A stretch of DNA of 64,000 nt, from assembly GCA_905221505.1 (NCBI GenBank), contig CAJNDL010000005.1, forward strand, positions 1 through 64,000. Direction: 5' to 3'. Under the pieces are notes generated by a model. That model did no database searches and was not told the DNA's origin. It saw only the letters and a program-made list of their open reading frames with translations. This DNA comes from a bacterium. Lineage in GTDB: Bacteria > Bacillota > Bacilli > Lactobacillales > Streptococcaceae. The translations under genes were made by a program, and so were the position numbers. This document shows, piece after piece, positions 49,211 to 60,992 of the stretch (position 1 is its first letter; each line of letters starts with the position of its first letter).

Positions 49211-50008
49211 TTAATCTACATAAGTATCTTCGTTTTTATTGAGGAAGGCATATGGAAGACCCATCAAGAGGCCTCCTCCGATAAAGTTTCCGATGAAGGT
49301 TACTCCCCAGTGACGAAGCATATTTCCAACACCGAAGTTAGCAATTGAATCAGCAGCAACACTGAATTTCACAATCGCGAAAGAAGCAAAGTTCGCCGCA
49401 ATGTGCTCATTTGTTAAGAATACAAACATGTAAATTGCTGACAACACAAGCCAAAGTTTGGCACCACCATCTTTGACCAAAACAAATGAAAGAATGGCAA
49501 TGTTTACAAAGATATTGGCTAAAATACCTTCAAGTAAGACTAGCTCATTTGAACGGCCTAACTTCATCTCAACAACCCCTGAAATAAAGCTATCGTGAGT
49601 CAGATTTGCATAGGCTGCCGAGTGAGCGAAGCCCCAACCTGCTATCAATGCTCCGATAAGATTGAACAAGGTACAGTATAGTAAAATCTCTGCTGTTTTT
49701 CTCCAAGAGATTTTTTTCAAGAAACTACCAGCAGTCAAGAACATCATGTTTGATGTTACCAACTCGGCATTCAAGAAAACAATGTAGGCCAATCCCCAAG
49801 CAAAGACAAAGGGGAAGAGAAAGCGTCCACTACCTGGTGCGATTTTATTAATCAAGTCAGCTCCAACTGCACCAGCAGCTGTACTGAAGGTTAAAAATGC
49901 ACCTGCGAACATAGAACGAATTGCATACTTAAATTTGCTTTGGCTATAAAGACTTTCTTTCTTCTTGCAAGCAAATTCAATCTTTGAGATAAATTCTGAA
50001 GAAACCAT
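49211..50008 (-). CDS. Formate/nitrite transporter family channel
   Basis: A 265-aa FNT protein with six membrane helices. The family patterns are FAGAFLTFSTAAGAVGAD in helix 1, a central NLIGALIAGW segment, and NFIGGGLLMGLPY at the end. FocA-type channels move formate, nitrite or lactate across the membrane; mixed-acid formate export would fit a streptococcus. It is monocistronic, with an extended -10 promoter and a terminator on both sides. Confidence 0.92.
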   Translation of the reverse strand: MVSSEFISKIEFACKKKESLYSQSKFKYAIRSMFAGAFLTFSTAAGAVGADLINKIAPGSGRFLFPFVFAWGLAYIVFLNAELVTSNMMFLTAGSFLKKISWRKTAEILLYCTLFNLIGALIAGWGFAHSAAYANLTHDSFISGVVEMKLGRSNELVLLEGILANIFVNIAILSFVLVKDGGAKLWLVLSAIYMFVFLTNEHIAANFASFAIVKFSVAADSIANFGVGNMLRHWGVTFIGNFIGGGLLMGLPYAFLNKNEDTYVD

Positions 50009-50038
50009 AATAAACTCCTAAAAATTTTTTACCTGATA

Positions 50039-50047
50039 ATTATATCA
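50039..50047 (-). promoter_or_regulatory. Extended -10 promoter of the FNT gene
   Basis: On the minus strand TGATATAAT (TGnTATAAT) lies about 30 bases before the start. AGAAAACGTTTCC some 20-30 bases upstream is a weak cre-like palindrome. Confidence 0.5.
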
Positions 50048-50110
50048 CAAACTTTCGATTTTAGGAAACGTTTTCTGTATTTCATAACAGTTTATTTTTA
50101 TGAAAATCTT

Positions 50111-50144
50111 AAAAAATCAGTGAAATCCAGGATTTCACTGATTT
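50111..50144 (-). terminator. Terminator of gyrA-srtA
   Basis: On the minus strand AATCAGTGAAATC-CTG-GATTTCACTGATT is a perfect 13-bp hairpin followed by T residues, 4 bases after the srtA stop. Confidence 0.9.
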
Positions 50145-50147
50145 GTA

Positions 50148-50891
50148 TTAATAAAATTGTTTATATGGCTGATTGAAAGCTGTTAGGATTTCATCAGATG
50201 TTTGTGAATAATCTTTTGTTTCTTTCAAATCGCCTTTTACAATAATACGTTCTGTAGCGGCAAGGTCTTCACAGGTTACTAATGTAATCTCATTTACCCC
50301 ATCTCTATCATCAACTTCATCAACACGATCCGGTGTAACCCGTTTGACTTCACGTATTTCATAAGTATAAACTTTATTTTTATCGGTTAGATAAATCTTC
50401 ATACCATTTTTAGCGTTATCTAAAGGAGAAAATAACATTTTATTAGCATTATTGACACCAAAAATATGATGACTAGCTAGACTATAATTTCCTTTCCCCA
50501 TCACTTGATCGCGTTTCATGGTACCAGCACCATAGAAGAGATTGACATTATCAAGCCCTTTAAAAATTGGCAGATTCATTTCTAATTCAGGAACTGCAAT
50601 TCCGCCGATAACTGGTAATTTTTGAGCATCCCATTGAGAAGCTAGAACAGCTTCCGAAGAGATAGCATTGACAGAATCAAAATCAAAATTTCCTTCTGTA
50701 TCCTGATTTTCTTCTATTTTTTCTTTTGATACCTGACTAACTTGGTATTTATTGGTATTCCAAACTATGAAAATATCACGAATTTTAGCATTAAAAATCA
50801 AAGCAATTGATAGTAGTATCAGAAATCCTGCTAGGATATTTGTCAGCAGATTTTTTCGTTTATTTTTCTTCTTATTATTTTTTTGAGACAT
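50148..50891 (-). CDS. srtA: Class A sortase
   Basis: A 247-aa sortase that joins LPxTG surface proteins to the peptidoglycan precursor. A Lys-rich N-terminus and a signal anchor at about 14-34 hold it in the membrane. The catalytic triad is visible: His141 in LASHHIFG, Cys207 in ITLVTCEDL and Arg215 in ATERIIVKG. The start codon shares one base with the gyrA stop, a gyrA-srtA linkage known from streptococci. Confidence 0.96.
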   Translation of the reverse strand: MSQKNNKKKNKRKNLLTNILAGFLILLSIALIFNAKIRDIFIVWNTNKYQVSQVSKEKIEENQDTEGNFDFDSVNAISSEAVLASQWDAQKLPVIGGIAVPELEMNLPIFKGLDNVNLFYGAGTMKRDQVMGKGNYSLASHHIFGVNNANKMLFSPLDNAKNGMKIYLTDKNKVYTYEIREVKRVTPDRVDEVDDRDGVNEITLVTCEDLAATERIIVKGDLKETKDYSQTSDEILTAFNQPYKQFY

Positions 50892-53359
50892 TATGCTTCA
50901 CCTTCTGTTTCGTTTTCTGTCCCAACTTCTTCTTTTTCTGCCGCTGCAACCGTAGTAAAGGTCACAATTTTAGCATCTTGATCCAGACGCATTACTTTAA
51001 CTCCCATAGTTGAGCGTCCTGTTTGTGAAATATTGGCAACATTGGTTCGAATCATGACACCTGTATCAGTGATAATCATCAAGTCTTCATCACCTTTCAC
51101 AGTCAAGAGACCTGATAGAGGACCATTTTTCTCAGCCACATTTGCCGTCTTCATCCCTTTACCACCACGACCTTTTGTTGGATATTCAGTCGCGACTGTA
51201 CGCTTACCATATCCTTTTTCAGTAATGATAAGAACCTCGTCTTGATCTGTAATCACACTAGCTCCAACAACTGTGTCTCCGTCACGAAGGTTAACACCTT
51301 TTACACCAGTGGCGATACGGCTCATGCCACGAACGGCCGATTGATTAAATCGAACTGCATAACCAAACTTGGTACCAATGATAATATCCGTATCTTCTTC
51401 CGTCAACAAGACATTAATCAACTCATCTTCATCCTTGAGGTTCAAAGCCTTGAGACCATTCTGGCGAATGTTAGCAAATTCCTTGACGCTGGTTCGCTTC
51501 ACAATACCATGACGGGTTGTGAAGAAGAGGTAAGCATCATCACTGCGTTCAGACTCAACATTGATGATGGTTTGAATACTTTCGCCTTCATCCAATTTCA
51601 AAAGATTGACTACTGGTAGCCCTTTGGCCGTCCGACCATACTCAGGAATTTCATAACCTTTCAGACGATAGACACGTCCTTTATTTGTGAAGAAGAGCAG
51701 GTGATCATGGGTGCTAGTTGACACTAACTCTCGGACAAAATCGTCATCCTTAACACCTGTTCCTTGAACACCGCGGCCACCACGTTTTTGAGCAGTAAAC
51801 TCAGCTTGGTCCAGACGTTTAATGTAGCCTTTGTTAGAAAGCGTAATTAAAACATCCGATTCTTCAATCAAATCTTCATCTTCAAGACTCAAAACTTCAC
51901 CAACCATCAACTCTGTACGACGTTCGTCTCCAAACTTACGCTTGACTTCGTCTAATTCATCTTTGATGATTTGAGAAACACGTTCCGGCTTAGCAAGAAT
52001 ATCTGCCAAATCCGCAATCAGAGCCAAAAGGTCATCATACTCAGACTGAATCTTATCACGTTCCAAACCTGTCAAACGACGAAGACGCATATCAAGGATA
52101 GCCTGACTTTGGCGTTCAGAAAGCTTGAACTTGCTCATCAACTCAGCTTGTGCTTCCGCATCCGTTTCACTAGCACGGATGATACGAATCACTTCATCGA
52201 TATGGTCTAGTGCTATTAAGAGACCTTCTAAGATATGCGCACGCGCTTCAGCTTTTTCCTTATCAAAACGTGTCCGACGAACAACCACTTCTTTTTGGTG
52301 CTCAATATAAGCATCCAAAATCTGACGAAGGGACAAGATTTTCGGTACACCATTTTGGATAGCCAGCATATTGAAACCAAAGTTGGTTTGCATCTGAGTC
52401 ATCTTGAAGAGATTATTGAGAATAACATTTGCTGAGGCATCACGCTTAACTTCGATAACAAATCGAACACCTTCACGGTTTGACTCATCACGTACTGCTG
52501 TAATCCCCTCAATGCGTTTTTCCTGAACCAAGCGAACAATATGCTCATGCACCTTGGTTTTATTGACCATATAAGGAAATTCTGTTACAACAATGCGCTC
52601 ACGGCCAGTCTTAGTTTCTTCGATTTCAGTACGAGAACGAAGGACAATAGAACCTTTACCTGTTTCATAAGCCTTATGAATGCCTGATTTCCCCATAACA
52701 AGGGCACCAGTTGGAAAATCTGGACCAGGTAAGACTTCCATCAAGTCCTTGGTAGTCACTTCAGGATTGTCCATGACCAACTTCACTGCATCAACGGTTT
52801 CTCCCAAGTTGTGAGGGGGAATGTTGGTAGCCATCCCAACGGCAATACCAGTTGCTCCATTGACCAAAAGGTTTGGAAAACGAGCTGGCAAGACCAAGGG
52901 TTCACGCTCATTGGCATCATAATTATCAACGAAATCAACCGTATTCTTATTGATATCACGAAGCATTTCCAGAGCAATCTTGCTCATACGTGCCTCAGTA
53001 TAACGCTGGGCGGCAGCACCATCACCATCCATGGAACCAAAGTTTCCATGTCCATCAACAAGCATGTAACGGTAGCTCCACCATTGAGCCATACGAACCA
53101 TGGCTTCATAGATAGAGGAATCACCGTGTGGGTGATATTTACCCATGACATCCCCTGTAATACGAGCAGATTTTTTATGAGGTTTGTCTGGAGTAACACC
53201 CAATTCATTCATTCCATAGAGAATCCGACGGTGAACAGGTTTCAAGCCATCTCGAACATCAGGAAGAGCCCGCGCTACGATAACACTCATGGCGTAATCG
53301 ATAAAGCTCGTCTTCATCTCCTTTGTCAGATTGACATTCACTAAATTTCTATCCTGCAT
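50891..53359 (-). CDS. gyrA: DNA gyrase subunit A
   Basis: An 822-aa subunit. The active-site Tyr region is [12 protein letters not shown], and six beta-propeller blades form the C-terminal DNA-wrapping domain, including the GyrA box QRGGRGVQG near residue 530. The quinolone-resistance region reads [12 protein letters not shown] with Ser81 and Glu85, the susceptible residues in pneumococcal numbering. I start at 53359, giving the standard length; TGAGG lies 9 bases upstream. An ATG five codons earlier overlaps that site. Confidence 0.97.
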   Translation of the reverse strand: MQDRNLVNVNLTKEMKTSFIDYAMSVIVARALPDVRDGLKPVHRRILYGMNELGVTPDKPHKKSARITGDVMGKYHPHGDSSIYEAMVRMAQWWSYRYMLVDGHGNFGSMDGDGAAAQRYTEARMSKIALEMLRDINKNTVDFVDNYDANEREPLVLPARFPNLLVNGATGIAVGMATNIPPHNLGETVDAVKLVMDNPEVTTKDLMEVLPGPDFPTGALVMGKSGIHKAYETGKGSIVLRSRTEIEETKTGRERIVVTEFPYMVNKTKVHEHIVRLVQEKRIEGITAVRDESNREGVRFVIEVKRDASANVILNNLFKMTQMQTNFGFNMLAIQNGVPKILSLRQILDAYIEHQKEVVVRRTRFDKEKAEARAHILEGLLIALDHIDEVIRIIRASETDAEAQAELMSKFKLSERQSQAILDMRLRRLTGLERDKIQSEYDDLLALIADLADILAKPERVSQIIKDELDEVKRKFGDERRTELMVGEVLSLEDEDLIEESDVLITLSNKGYIKRLDQAEFTAQKRGGRGVQGTGVKDDDFVRELVSTSTHDHLLFFTNKGRVYRLKGYEIPEYGRTAKGLPVVNLLKLDEGESIQTIINVESERSDDAYLFFTTRHGIVKRTSVKEFANIRQNGLKALNLKDEDELINVLLTEEDTDIIIGTKFGYAVRFNQSAVRGMSRIATGVKGVNLRDGDTVVGASVITDQDEVLIITEKGYGKRTVATEYPTKGRGGKGMKTANVAEKNGPLSGLLTVKGDEDLMIITDTGVMIRTNVANISQTGRSTMGVKVMRLDQDAKIVTFTTVAAAEKEEVGTENETEGEA

Positions 53360-53396
53360 TAATAAATGCCTCATTTCACTATTAGTAATTAATAAT

Positions 53397-53425
53397 ATTA
53401 TACCATAATGTCCGCCATATTTCAG
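53397..53425 (-). promoter_or_regulatory. gyrA-srtA promoter
   Basis: Minus strand: CTGAAA (53420-53425), 17 bases, TATAAT (53397-53402) with TGG before it, so an extended -10. Confidence 0.7.
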
Positions 53426-53438
53426 GTATCCAAATTAG

Positions 53439-53452
53439 CTAAAACGTTTACA
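53439..53452 (+). promoter_or_regulatory. cre-like site between gyrA and ldh
   Basis: CTAAAACGTTTACA matches TGWAANCGNTNWCA at 12 of 14 positions and lies 22 bases upstream of the ldh -35. Upstream of -35, CcpA could activate ldh, as reported for glycolytic genes in lactic acid bacteria. Confidence 0.55.
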
Positions 53453-53474
53453 TCAAGAACTCCAAGGCATATTC

Positions 53475-53503
53475 GTGACAAAGCTTTTTAAAAGTGATAG
53501 AAT
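53475..53503 (+). promoter_or_regulatory. ldh promoter
   Basis: GTGACA (53475-53480), 17 bases, TAGAAT (53498-53503), about 50 bases before the ldh start. Confidence 0.65.
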
Positions 53504-53511
53504 TAAAATAA

Positions 53512-54540
<1,029 letters not shown>

Positions 54541-54551
54541 TTTAACTATAG

Positions 54552-54583
54552 ACAACTCCTTGAATCATCAAGGAGTTGTTTTT
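54552..54583 (+). terminator. Terminator of ldh
   Basis: Arms ACAACTCCTTGA (54552-54563) and TCAAGGAGTTGT (54568-54579) plus a T run. Confidence 0.9.
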
Positions 54584-54598
54584 ATCTGTATTTACATT

Positions 54599-54775
54599 TA
54601 CACTCAATATCTTATTAGTTTGCTTGTAAAAAGCAATATTCCTCTTCACACCATCATGTCGCGTGTAGGCCATAAAGACGCTAAGACGACCAATCAAATT
54701 TATACTCACATCACAAAAAGTATGGAACAAGCAACGATTTACTCTTTAGCTACCGTTGCATTAAATCAAAAGTAG
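54599..54775 (+). pseudogene. C-terminal remnant of a phage/ICE tyrosine integrase
   Basis: In the frame ending at 54775 about 58 codons read TQYLISLLVKSNIPL, then HTIMSRVGHKDAKTTNQIYTH. This is the end of Int-family recombinases: the HxxR region worn away, GH intact, and the nucleophile Tyr in YTHIT. No start or N-terminal half is present. It lies right behind the ldh terminator, at the junction where gene order departs from the pneumococcal map as I recall it. Confidence 0.75.
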
Positions 54776-54793
54776 TAAACTTTTCCCATATAC

Positions 54794-54841
54794 GAAAAAG
54801 CCCATCATACAGGCTATAAAAGCTTGATATGATAGGCTATT
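54794..54841 (-). terminator. Terminator of pfkA-pyk
   Basis: On the minus strand AGCCTATCATA pairs with TATGATGGGCT across a long loop and is followed by TTTTT. Confidence 0.75.
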
Positions 54842-54850
54842 TTCTATTAA

Positions 54851-56356
54851 TTAACGTACTGTACGGATACGCATTGTATTTGTACGAACAGCTTCTCCAA
54901 GTGGTACACCAGCTACGATAACGATATCGTCACCAGATTGTACAAGACCTGCTTCAACTGCTTTACGTTCAGCAATTTCGAACATATCGTCAGTTGATGA
55001 TGGAGCATCTGTCAACATTGGGATAACACCCCAGTTCAACATCAATCCACGTTCTGTCAATTCGTCGAATGTCAATGCCAAGATGTCAGCATTTGGACGG
55101 TATTTAGAGATCAAACGTGCAGTGTGACCTGTCTTAGTAAGAGTTACAACCAATTTAATGTCCATTGAGTTAGTAGCATCTTTAACAGCTGAAGCCATTA
55201 CTTCTGTCTTAGAGTTACGTTCGAATGAATCTGAGTTCAAACGTCCGTATTCGTTAAGAAGAGTTTGAGCGTTCTTATCGATTGTAGCCATTGTAGTTAC
55301 TGACTCAAGTGGGTACTTACCGTTTGCAGACTCACCTGAAAGCATTGTTGCGTCAGTTCCGTCGATAACAGCGTTAAATACGTCTGATACTTCTGAACGA
55401 GTTGCACGTGGTTTTTCAGTCATTGTTTCAAGCATGTTTGTTGCAGTGATAACAACTTTACCTGCAGCATTGACTTTAGTGATAATCATTTTTTGGTAAA
55501 CTGGAACCATTTCGAATGGTACTTCGATACCCATGTCACCACGAGCAATCATGATACCATCAGCAGCTTCGATGATTTCATCCAAGTTATCGATACCTTG
55601 TTGGTTTTCGATTTTAGCGAACAATTGAACGTGTCCATTTCCAGTTTCTTCACAGATTGCACGAACTTCGTTCACATCTTTTGCAGTACGTACGAATGAA
55701 ATCGCGATGAAGTTGATACCTTGTTCAAGACCGAAACGGATATCGTCGTTATCGCGTTCAGCAAGAGCTGGGAAAGGAATTTTAGTGTTAGGAATGTTCA
55801 CACCTTTTTGTTTAGCAATGATACCATCGTTTTCAACTTCAACTTCAAATTCACGAGTTGCATCATCTTTAGCAACCACACGAAGACCAAGTTTACCATC
55901 GTCAACCAACACTTGACGACCAACTTCAACATCATCATAGATATCAAGAGCACCAGCAACGTTCAATGCAATCACTTCACGAGTTGATTTGATTCCTTGT
56001 TTAGTTGCAACACGGATTTTCTCACCAGTTTTGTATGAATACTCTTTAGCTTCACCTTCGAACAATTCTGTACGGATTTCTGGTCCTTTTGTATCAAGAA
56101 GGAAACCAACCTTTTTACCTGCAAGTTTTTCAGCAAGTTTAACAGTTGCCATACGCTCACCTTGTTCTTGGTGGTCACCGTGTGAGAAGTTGAAACGGAA
56201 TGTGTTAGCGCCAGCTTCAATCAATTTAGCAATGTTTTTAGCTGAAGCTTCAACATCAAGTTTTTCACCCCAGTATCCATCATCACCAAATTTTTTACCA
56301 CCACGGATTTCTACCGCAGGACCCAAAGTTGCAACGATTTTTACACGTTTATTCAT
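54851..56356 (-). CDS. pyk: Pyruvate kinase
   Basis: A 501-aa glycolytic enzyme making pyruvate and ATP from PEP. The N-terminal KIVATLGPAVE is followed by a longer insert (GGKKFGDDGYWGEKLDVE) typical of streptococcal enzymes. The metal and catalytic motifs LLDTKGPEIRTELFEG, ISFVRTAKDV, MIARGDMGIEVP and ATNMLETM are in order. The codons are strongly biased. It follows pfkA by 58 bases on one transcript. Confidence 0.97.
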   Translation of the reverse strand: MNKRVKIVATLGPAVEIRGGKKFGDDGYWGEKLDVEASAKNIAKLIEAGANTFRFNFSHGDHQEQGERMATVKLAEKLAGKKVGFLLDTKGPEIRTELFEGEAKEYSYKTGEKIRVATKQGIKSTREVIALNVAGALDIYDDVEVGRQVLVDDGKLGLRVVAKDDATREFEVEVENDGIIAKQKGVNIPNTKIPFPALAERDNDDIRFGLEQGINFIAISFVRTAKDVNEVRAICEETGNGHVQLFAKIENQQGIDNLDEIIEAADGIMIARGDMGIEVPFEMVPVYQKMIITKVNAAGKVVITATNMLETMTEKPRATRSEVSDVFNAVIDGTDATMLSGESANGKYPLESVTTMATIDKNAQTLLNEYGRLNSDSFERNSKTEVMASAVKDATNSMDIKLVVTLTKTGHTARLISKYRPNADILALTFDELTERGLMLNWGVIPMLTDAPSSTDDMFEIAERKAVEAGLVQSGDDIVIVAGVPLGEAVRTNTMRIRTVR

Positions 56357-56414
56357 GATTTTTGTGACTCCTTTATATATATGACCTTTTTGGTCTTATT
56401 AACTAAATTGTAAA

Positions 56415-57428
<1,014 letters not shown>

Positions 57429-57460
57429 TTATGCTCCTTTTTCTTTTAACATTCTTATTA

Positions 57461-57469
57461 ATTATACCA
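57461..57469 (-). promoter_or_regulatory. Extended -10 promoter of pfkA-pyk
   Basis: On the minus strand TGGTATAAT (TGnTATAAT) about 40 bases before the pfkA start; the -35 is poor. Confidence 0.55.
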
Positions 57470-57504
57470 CATTTGATTTTAAAATTCTTCTATTTTCCGT
57501 ATTT

Positions 57505-60500
57505 TTAGCGATAAATCGTTTTCATAACCATTTCATTCAATTTCGCTTCTAATTCATTGGATTTAGCTACAAAATGATGGGGAGAAACGATTGTTTTCTG
57601 TTCCTCTTCATACCTGATGATGACTGGGATTGGGCCTTTATACTGGTCTAAAATACGTGAAATTTCTTGATCCGATTCATGATTTTTCACCTGTATCCAA
57701 AAGCGTTCAGCAACTGCTTCTCTTATTTCTTGTGCAATCATTTGCAGACGGCCATCACGTGACTGGATTTTTCCTTTTATATAGTAGAAGGCTCCCTCTT
57801 TTATTTCCTGTCCAACCTGACGATATAAGTCTGAAAAGAGAGTGACATCCAATTTTTTCTTACTGTCATCCACCTGTAAGAAAGCCATGTTTTCGCCCTT
57901 TTTGGTACGAATTACTTTTATTTTCTGAACTTCAACCAAAATAATAGCGTAGCTATTTTCTGATAAATTACTAATAGGAGTAATTGGGTAAATAGCCTTA
58001 CTTGCGATAGTTTGTAGAGGATGTTTGCTAACACCTATTCCTAAAAGCTCTTGTTCCATATAGAATTTTTCTTGCTCCGTCCAGTCCTCCGAATCTTGCC
58101 AACTATAGATGGTCTCACCAAACAAGCTTCCTAACTCTTTCACAAATTCAAATAGATTAGCTAAATTATTGAATACTTTTTGACGATTTTTTTCAAATGA
58201 ATCGAAAAGACCAACTTTTACCAAAGGTTCTAGCAAGGGAAGTTTCAGATAATTCTCAGGTAATTTAGCTATAAAATCTTCAATGTTAGAATAAGGTCTA
58301 TTTTCAAGAATCCATAGAGCCAAATCCTTGCTGACTCCCTTAATCGATTTCAATCCTAGATAGATGGCCTTGTTTGCAATTTTATCGTGATAGGGAATGG
58401 TGTTGATGGACAGAGGCGCTACTTCAAAGCCTGCTTCTAGGGCATCTGTTAAGTAATCACTGTTGGCAGAATTTAACATGACCTGATAAAAAATGGCTGG
58501 ATAATGCGTTTTGAAATAAGCCAACTGGAAGGCCAAGGCTGAGTAGGCATAGGCGTGAGATCGGTTAAACCCATAACCTGCAAACTTCTCCATGACATCA
58601 AAGACCTGCTCTGCCTTTTCCACGGTATGTCCAGCTTCTAATGAACCTTGGATAAAGGAAGCCCTCATCTCATGCATAGCAGAGGCATCCTTTTTCCCCA
58701 TAGCTCGACGCAAAATGTCGGCTTTCCCAAGACTAAATCCGCCAAAACGCTGGGCAACTTGCATAACCTGCTCCTGATAGAGCATAATGCCGTAGGTTGG
58801 AGCCAAAATATCCTCCAGTACTGGATCCAGAACAGTCACTTCTTCCTGCCCATGCTTTCTTGCCACAAAATTATTGATATAGTCACTAGCACCTGGTCGA
58901 TTTAGGGAAGTAGTTGCTACAACATCTTCAAAACAGACTGGTTGAACACGCTTAAGCAGGCGAATGGCACCAGGTTGTTCAAATTGAAAGATACCTTTTG
59001 TATTACCAGCAGCAAAAAGAGCTAACGTTTCTTTGTCTTCTAAATTGATTTCTTCTATTTTCAGATGAATCCCTTCTGTTTCAGCAAGCAACTCTTGCAT
59101 TTTCTGGACAAAGGCCAAATTTCGTAGTCCCAGAAAGTCCATCTTCAAAAGCCCGCTAGCCTCAACACCATGAGCATCATACTGAGTCAGTGGAATTTCA
59201 TCACCATGCTTTAGAGGAATGTAGTCCGTCAAATCTTGGTCGCTGATCACAACACCAGCCGCATGGACAGAGGTTTGTCTTGGATAGCCCTCTATCTTGC
59301 AAGCAATCTCAAAGGCTTTTTGGTATTCTAACTTACTATTGATTTGCTGACGAAACTGGAGATTCCCCTCATAGGCTGACTTGAGATTGTCACGAAAACT
59401 GATTTTCTTGGTAATTGCGGATAATTCATACTCTGGAACACCAAAGCGTTTTAAGACATCTCGTAGAGCTTGCTTGGCTCCAAAGGTTGAAAAAGTAACG
59501 ATTTGTGCAGCATGTTTACTACCATATTTATTGCCAACATATCTGATAAAATCTGGACGATAAATATCAGGAATATCGATATCAATATCAGGCATGGTAT
59601 AGCGTTCACGATTGAGAAAGCGTTCAAAAATCAGATTTTTCTCTACTGGGTCAATCCCTGTGATATCCAAGGCATAGGAAACCAAGCTACCAACTGCAGA
59701 ACCCCGTCCCATTCCCATATAGTAGCCATTCGAACGTCCGAAACGCAGCAAATCCCAAACGACCAAGAAATAATCATCAAAGCCCATATCATGAATAACA
59801 GCCAATTCTTGGTCAAGACGATCTTGATATTCTTTACTAGACAATCCCTTCTGAGCAAGCCCCAGTTCAGCACGTTCTCTCAACTCTTCTACGGCTGGTC
59901 TAGCTGGGTTAAAACGAGGCAATTTCAAACTCGTATCCAAATCATAAGAAATACCTGAAATAAGTTTTTCTAAATTGTCCAAGGCTTGCGGAAAACGCTC
60001 TTGGAATAATTTCTCTAAAGAACTTGCCGATATAAAGACATCTTGTCGTGAACGCAAGGGAACTTCTCTAAGCGGTAGATTTTCTTTGATTGCTGTTAAG
60101 ACTTGCAGGACTTCTCTATCCCTGCTTTCAAAGGCATTGACCCGATAAAGGGGCAAAATAGGATAATGAAATTCGCTTGCTACCGTTTCTGTATAAACAC
60201 CAATATAATAATTACGGCCTAGCTCTAATGACTCCAATCCATCAAAATAAGGCACAATTACCGCAATATCCTCTAGGTACTGAGATAGAACTGACCAATT
60301 TTTCTCCCCCTGCATCTTGGCTGTTGAAAGCTTCATCAACTGCTGATAGCCCACACTAGATAGAGCTAAAAAGCGTAAATTCACTTCCTGAGCATCCACA
60401 AATACAGTCATTTCAAGCCCTAATAAAGGATGAATGCCATATTTTTTTGTAACCTCTAGAAAGTCGAAAGCCCCATAAAGATTGTCAATATCCATCATAG

Positions 60501-60606
60501 CCAGATGAGTGTATCCATAGTCTTTTGCTACTCTCACATACTTGGTGATTGAAATGACACTCTCCATAAAACTATAGACTGTTTTTGTATCTAGTTGTGC
60601 GATCAA
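57505..60606 (-). CDS. dnaE: DNA polymerase III subunit alpha (DnaE type)
   Basis: A 1033-aa DnaE. In Firmicutes it extends primers and works beside PolC. The N-terminal PHP domain opens IAQLDTKTVYSFMESV. The palm Asp residues lie in GRGSAVGSLVSYAL and in YTMPDIDIDIPD near residue 345. A C-terminal OB fold ends the protein. I start at the TTG 60606 because GAGGAG lies 9 bases upstream and the length matches the family. The GTG at 60633 coincides with the expected transcription start. Confidence 0.95.
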   Translation of the reverse strand: MIAQLDTKTVYSFMESVISITKYVRVAKDYGYTHLAMMDIDNLYGAFDFLEVTKKYGIHPLLGLEMTVFVDAQEVNLRFLALSSVGYQQLMKLSTAKMQGEKNWSVLSQYLEDIAVIVPYFDGLESLELGRNYYIGVYTETVASEFHYPILPLYRVNAFESRDREVLQVLTAIKENLPLREVPLRSRQDVFISASSLEKLFQERFPQALDNLEKLISGISYDLDTSLKLPRFNPARPAVEELRERAELGLAQKGLSSKEYQDRLDQELAVIHDMGFDDYFLVVWDLLRFGRSNGYYMGMGRGSAVGSLVSYALDITGIDPVEKNLIFERFLNRERYTMPDIDIDIPDIYRPDFIRYVGNKYGSKHAAQIVTFSTFGAKQALRDVLKRFGVPEYELSAITKKISFRDNLKSAYEGNLQFRQQINSKLEYQKAFEIACKIEGYPRQTSVHAAGVVISDQDLTDYIPLKHGDEIPLTQYDAHGVEASGLLKMDFLGLRNLAFVQKMQELLAETEGIHLKIEEINLEDKETLALFAAGNTKGIFQFEQPGAIRLLKRVQPVCFEDVVATTSLNRPGASDYINNFVARKHGQEEVTVLDPVLEDILAPTYGIMLYQEQVMQVAQRFGGFSLGKADILRRAMGKKDASAMHEMRASFIQGSLEAGHTVEKAEQVFDVMEKFAGYGFNRSHAYAYSALAFQLAYFKTHYPAIFYQVMLNSANSDYLTDALEAGFEVAPLSINTIPYHDKIANKAIYLGLKSIKGVSKDLALWILENRPYSNIEDFIAKLPENYLKLPLLEPLVKVGLFDSFEKNRQKVFNNLANLFEFVKELGSLFGETIYSWQDSEDWTEQEKFYMEQELLGIGVSKHPLQTIASKAIYPITPISNLSENSYAIILVEVQKIKVIRTKKGENMAFLQVDDSKKKLDVTLFSDLYRQVGQEIKEGAFYYIKGKIQSRDGRLQMIAQEIREAVAERFWIQVKNHESDQEISRILDQYKGPIPVIIRYEEEQKTIVSPHHFVAKSNELEAKLNEMVMKTIYR

Positions 60607-60636
60607 TTTACACTTCTCCTCTATCCTTCTCACTAT

Positions 60637-60666
60637 ATTATACCATTTTCAAAAAGAGAAAGACAA
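60637..60666 (-). promoter_or_regulatory. dnaE promoter
   Basis: Minus strand: TTGTCT (60661-60666), 18 bases, TATAAT (60637-60642) with TGG before it. Confidence 0.65.
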
Positions 60667-60992
60667 AAGCAATAACTCCTATTTCTATTTTATATTTTAA
60701 ATAAGGCATTTTGGATGAAAAAATAACAAATATATTTGCAGTAAAAATGTTTCTGTAAACTATTTTGAACTTTTTATCCTAATAAATGGATATCTCCTTT
60801 AAAGAAGTGAGATAAATTCATTCAAAATTCTTGTTAGATATCGTTTAATTTATGAATGCTATAGAATATCACATATTATTTCATATAAATTGTATTCATT
60901 ATTCTTTAATTAATTTCTTTCTCACTTAATAATTCCCTTTCTCCTATTTTTTTGATATAATAACCTTAATTATTATTTTACAAGGAGGTTTT
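60667..60992. other. AT-rich spacer dnaE-pepX with the pepX promoter
   Basis: No gene. An extended -10 TGATATAAT ends at 60961, about 30 bases before pepX; its -35 is poor. Nothing else is recognised in this stretch. Confidence 0.5.
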
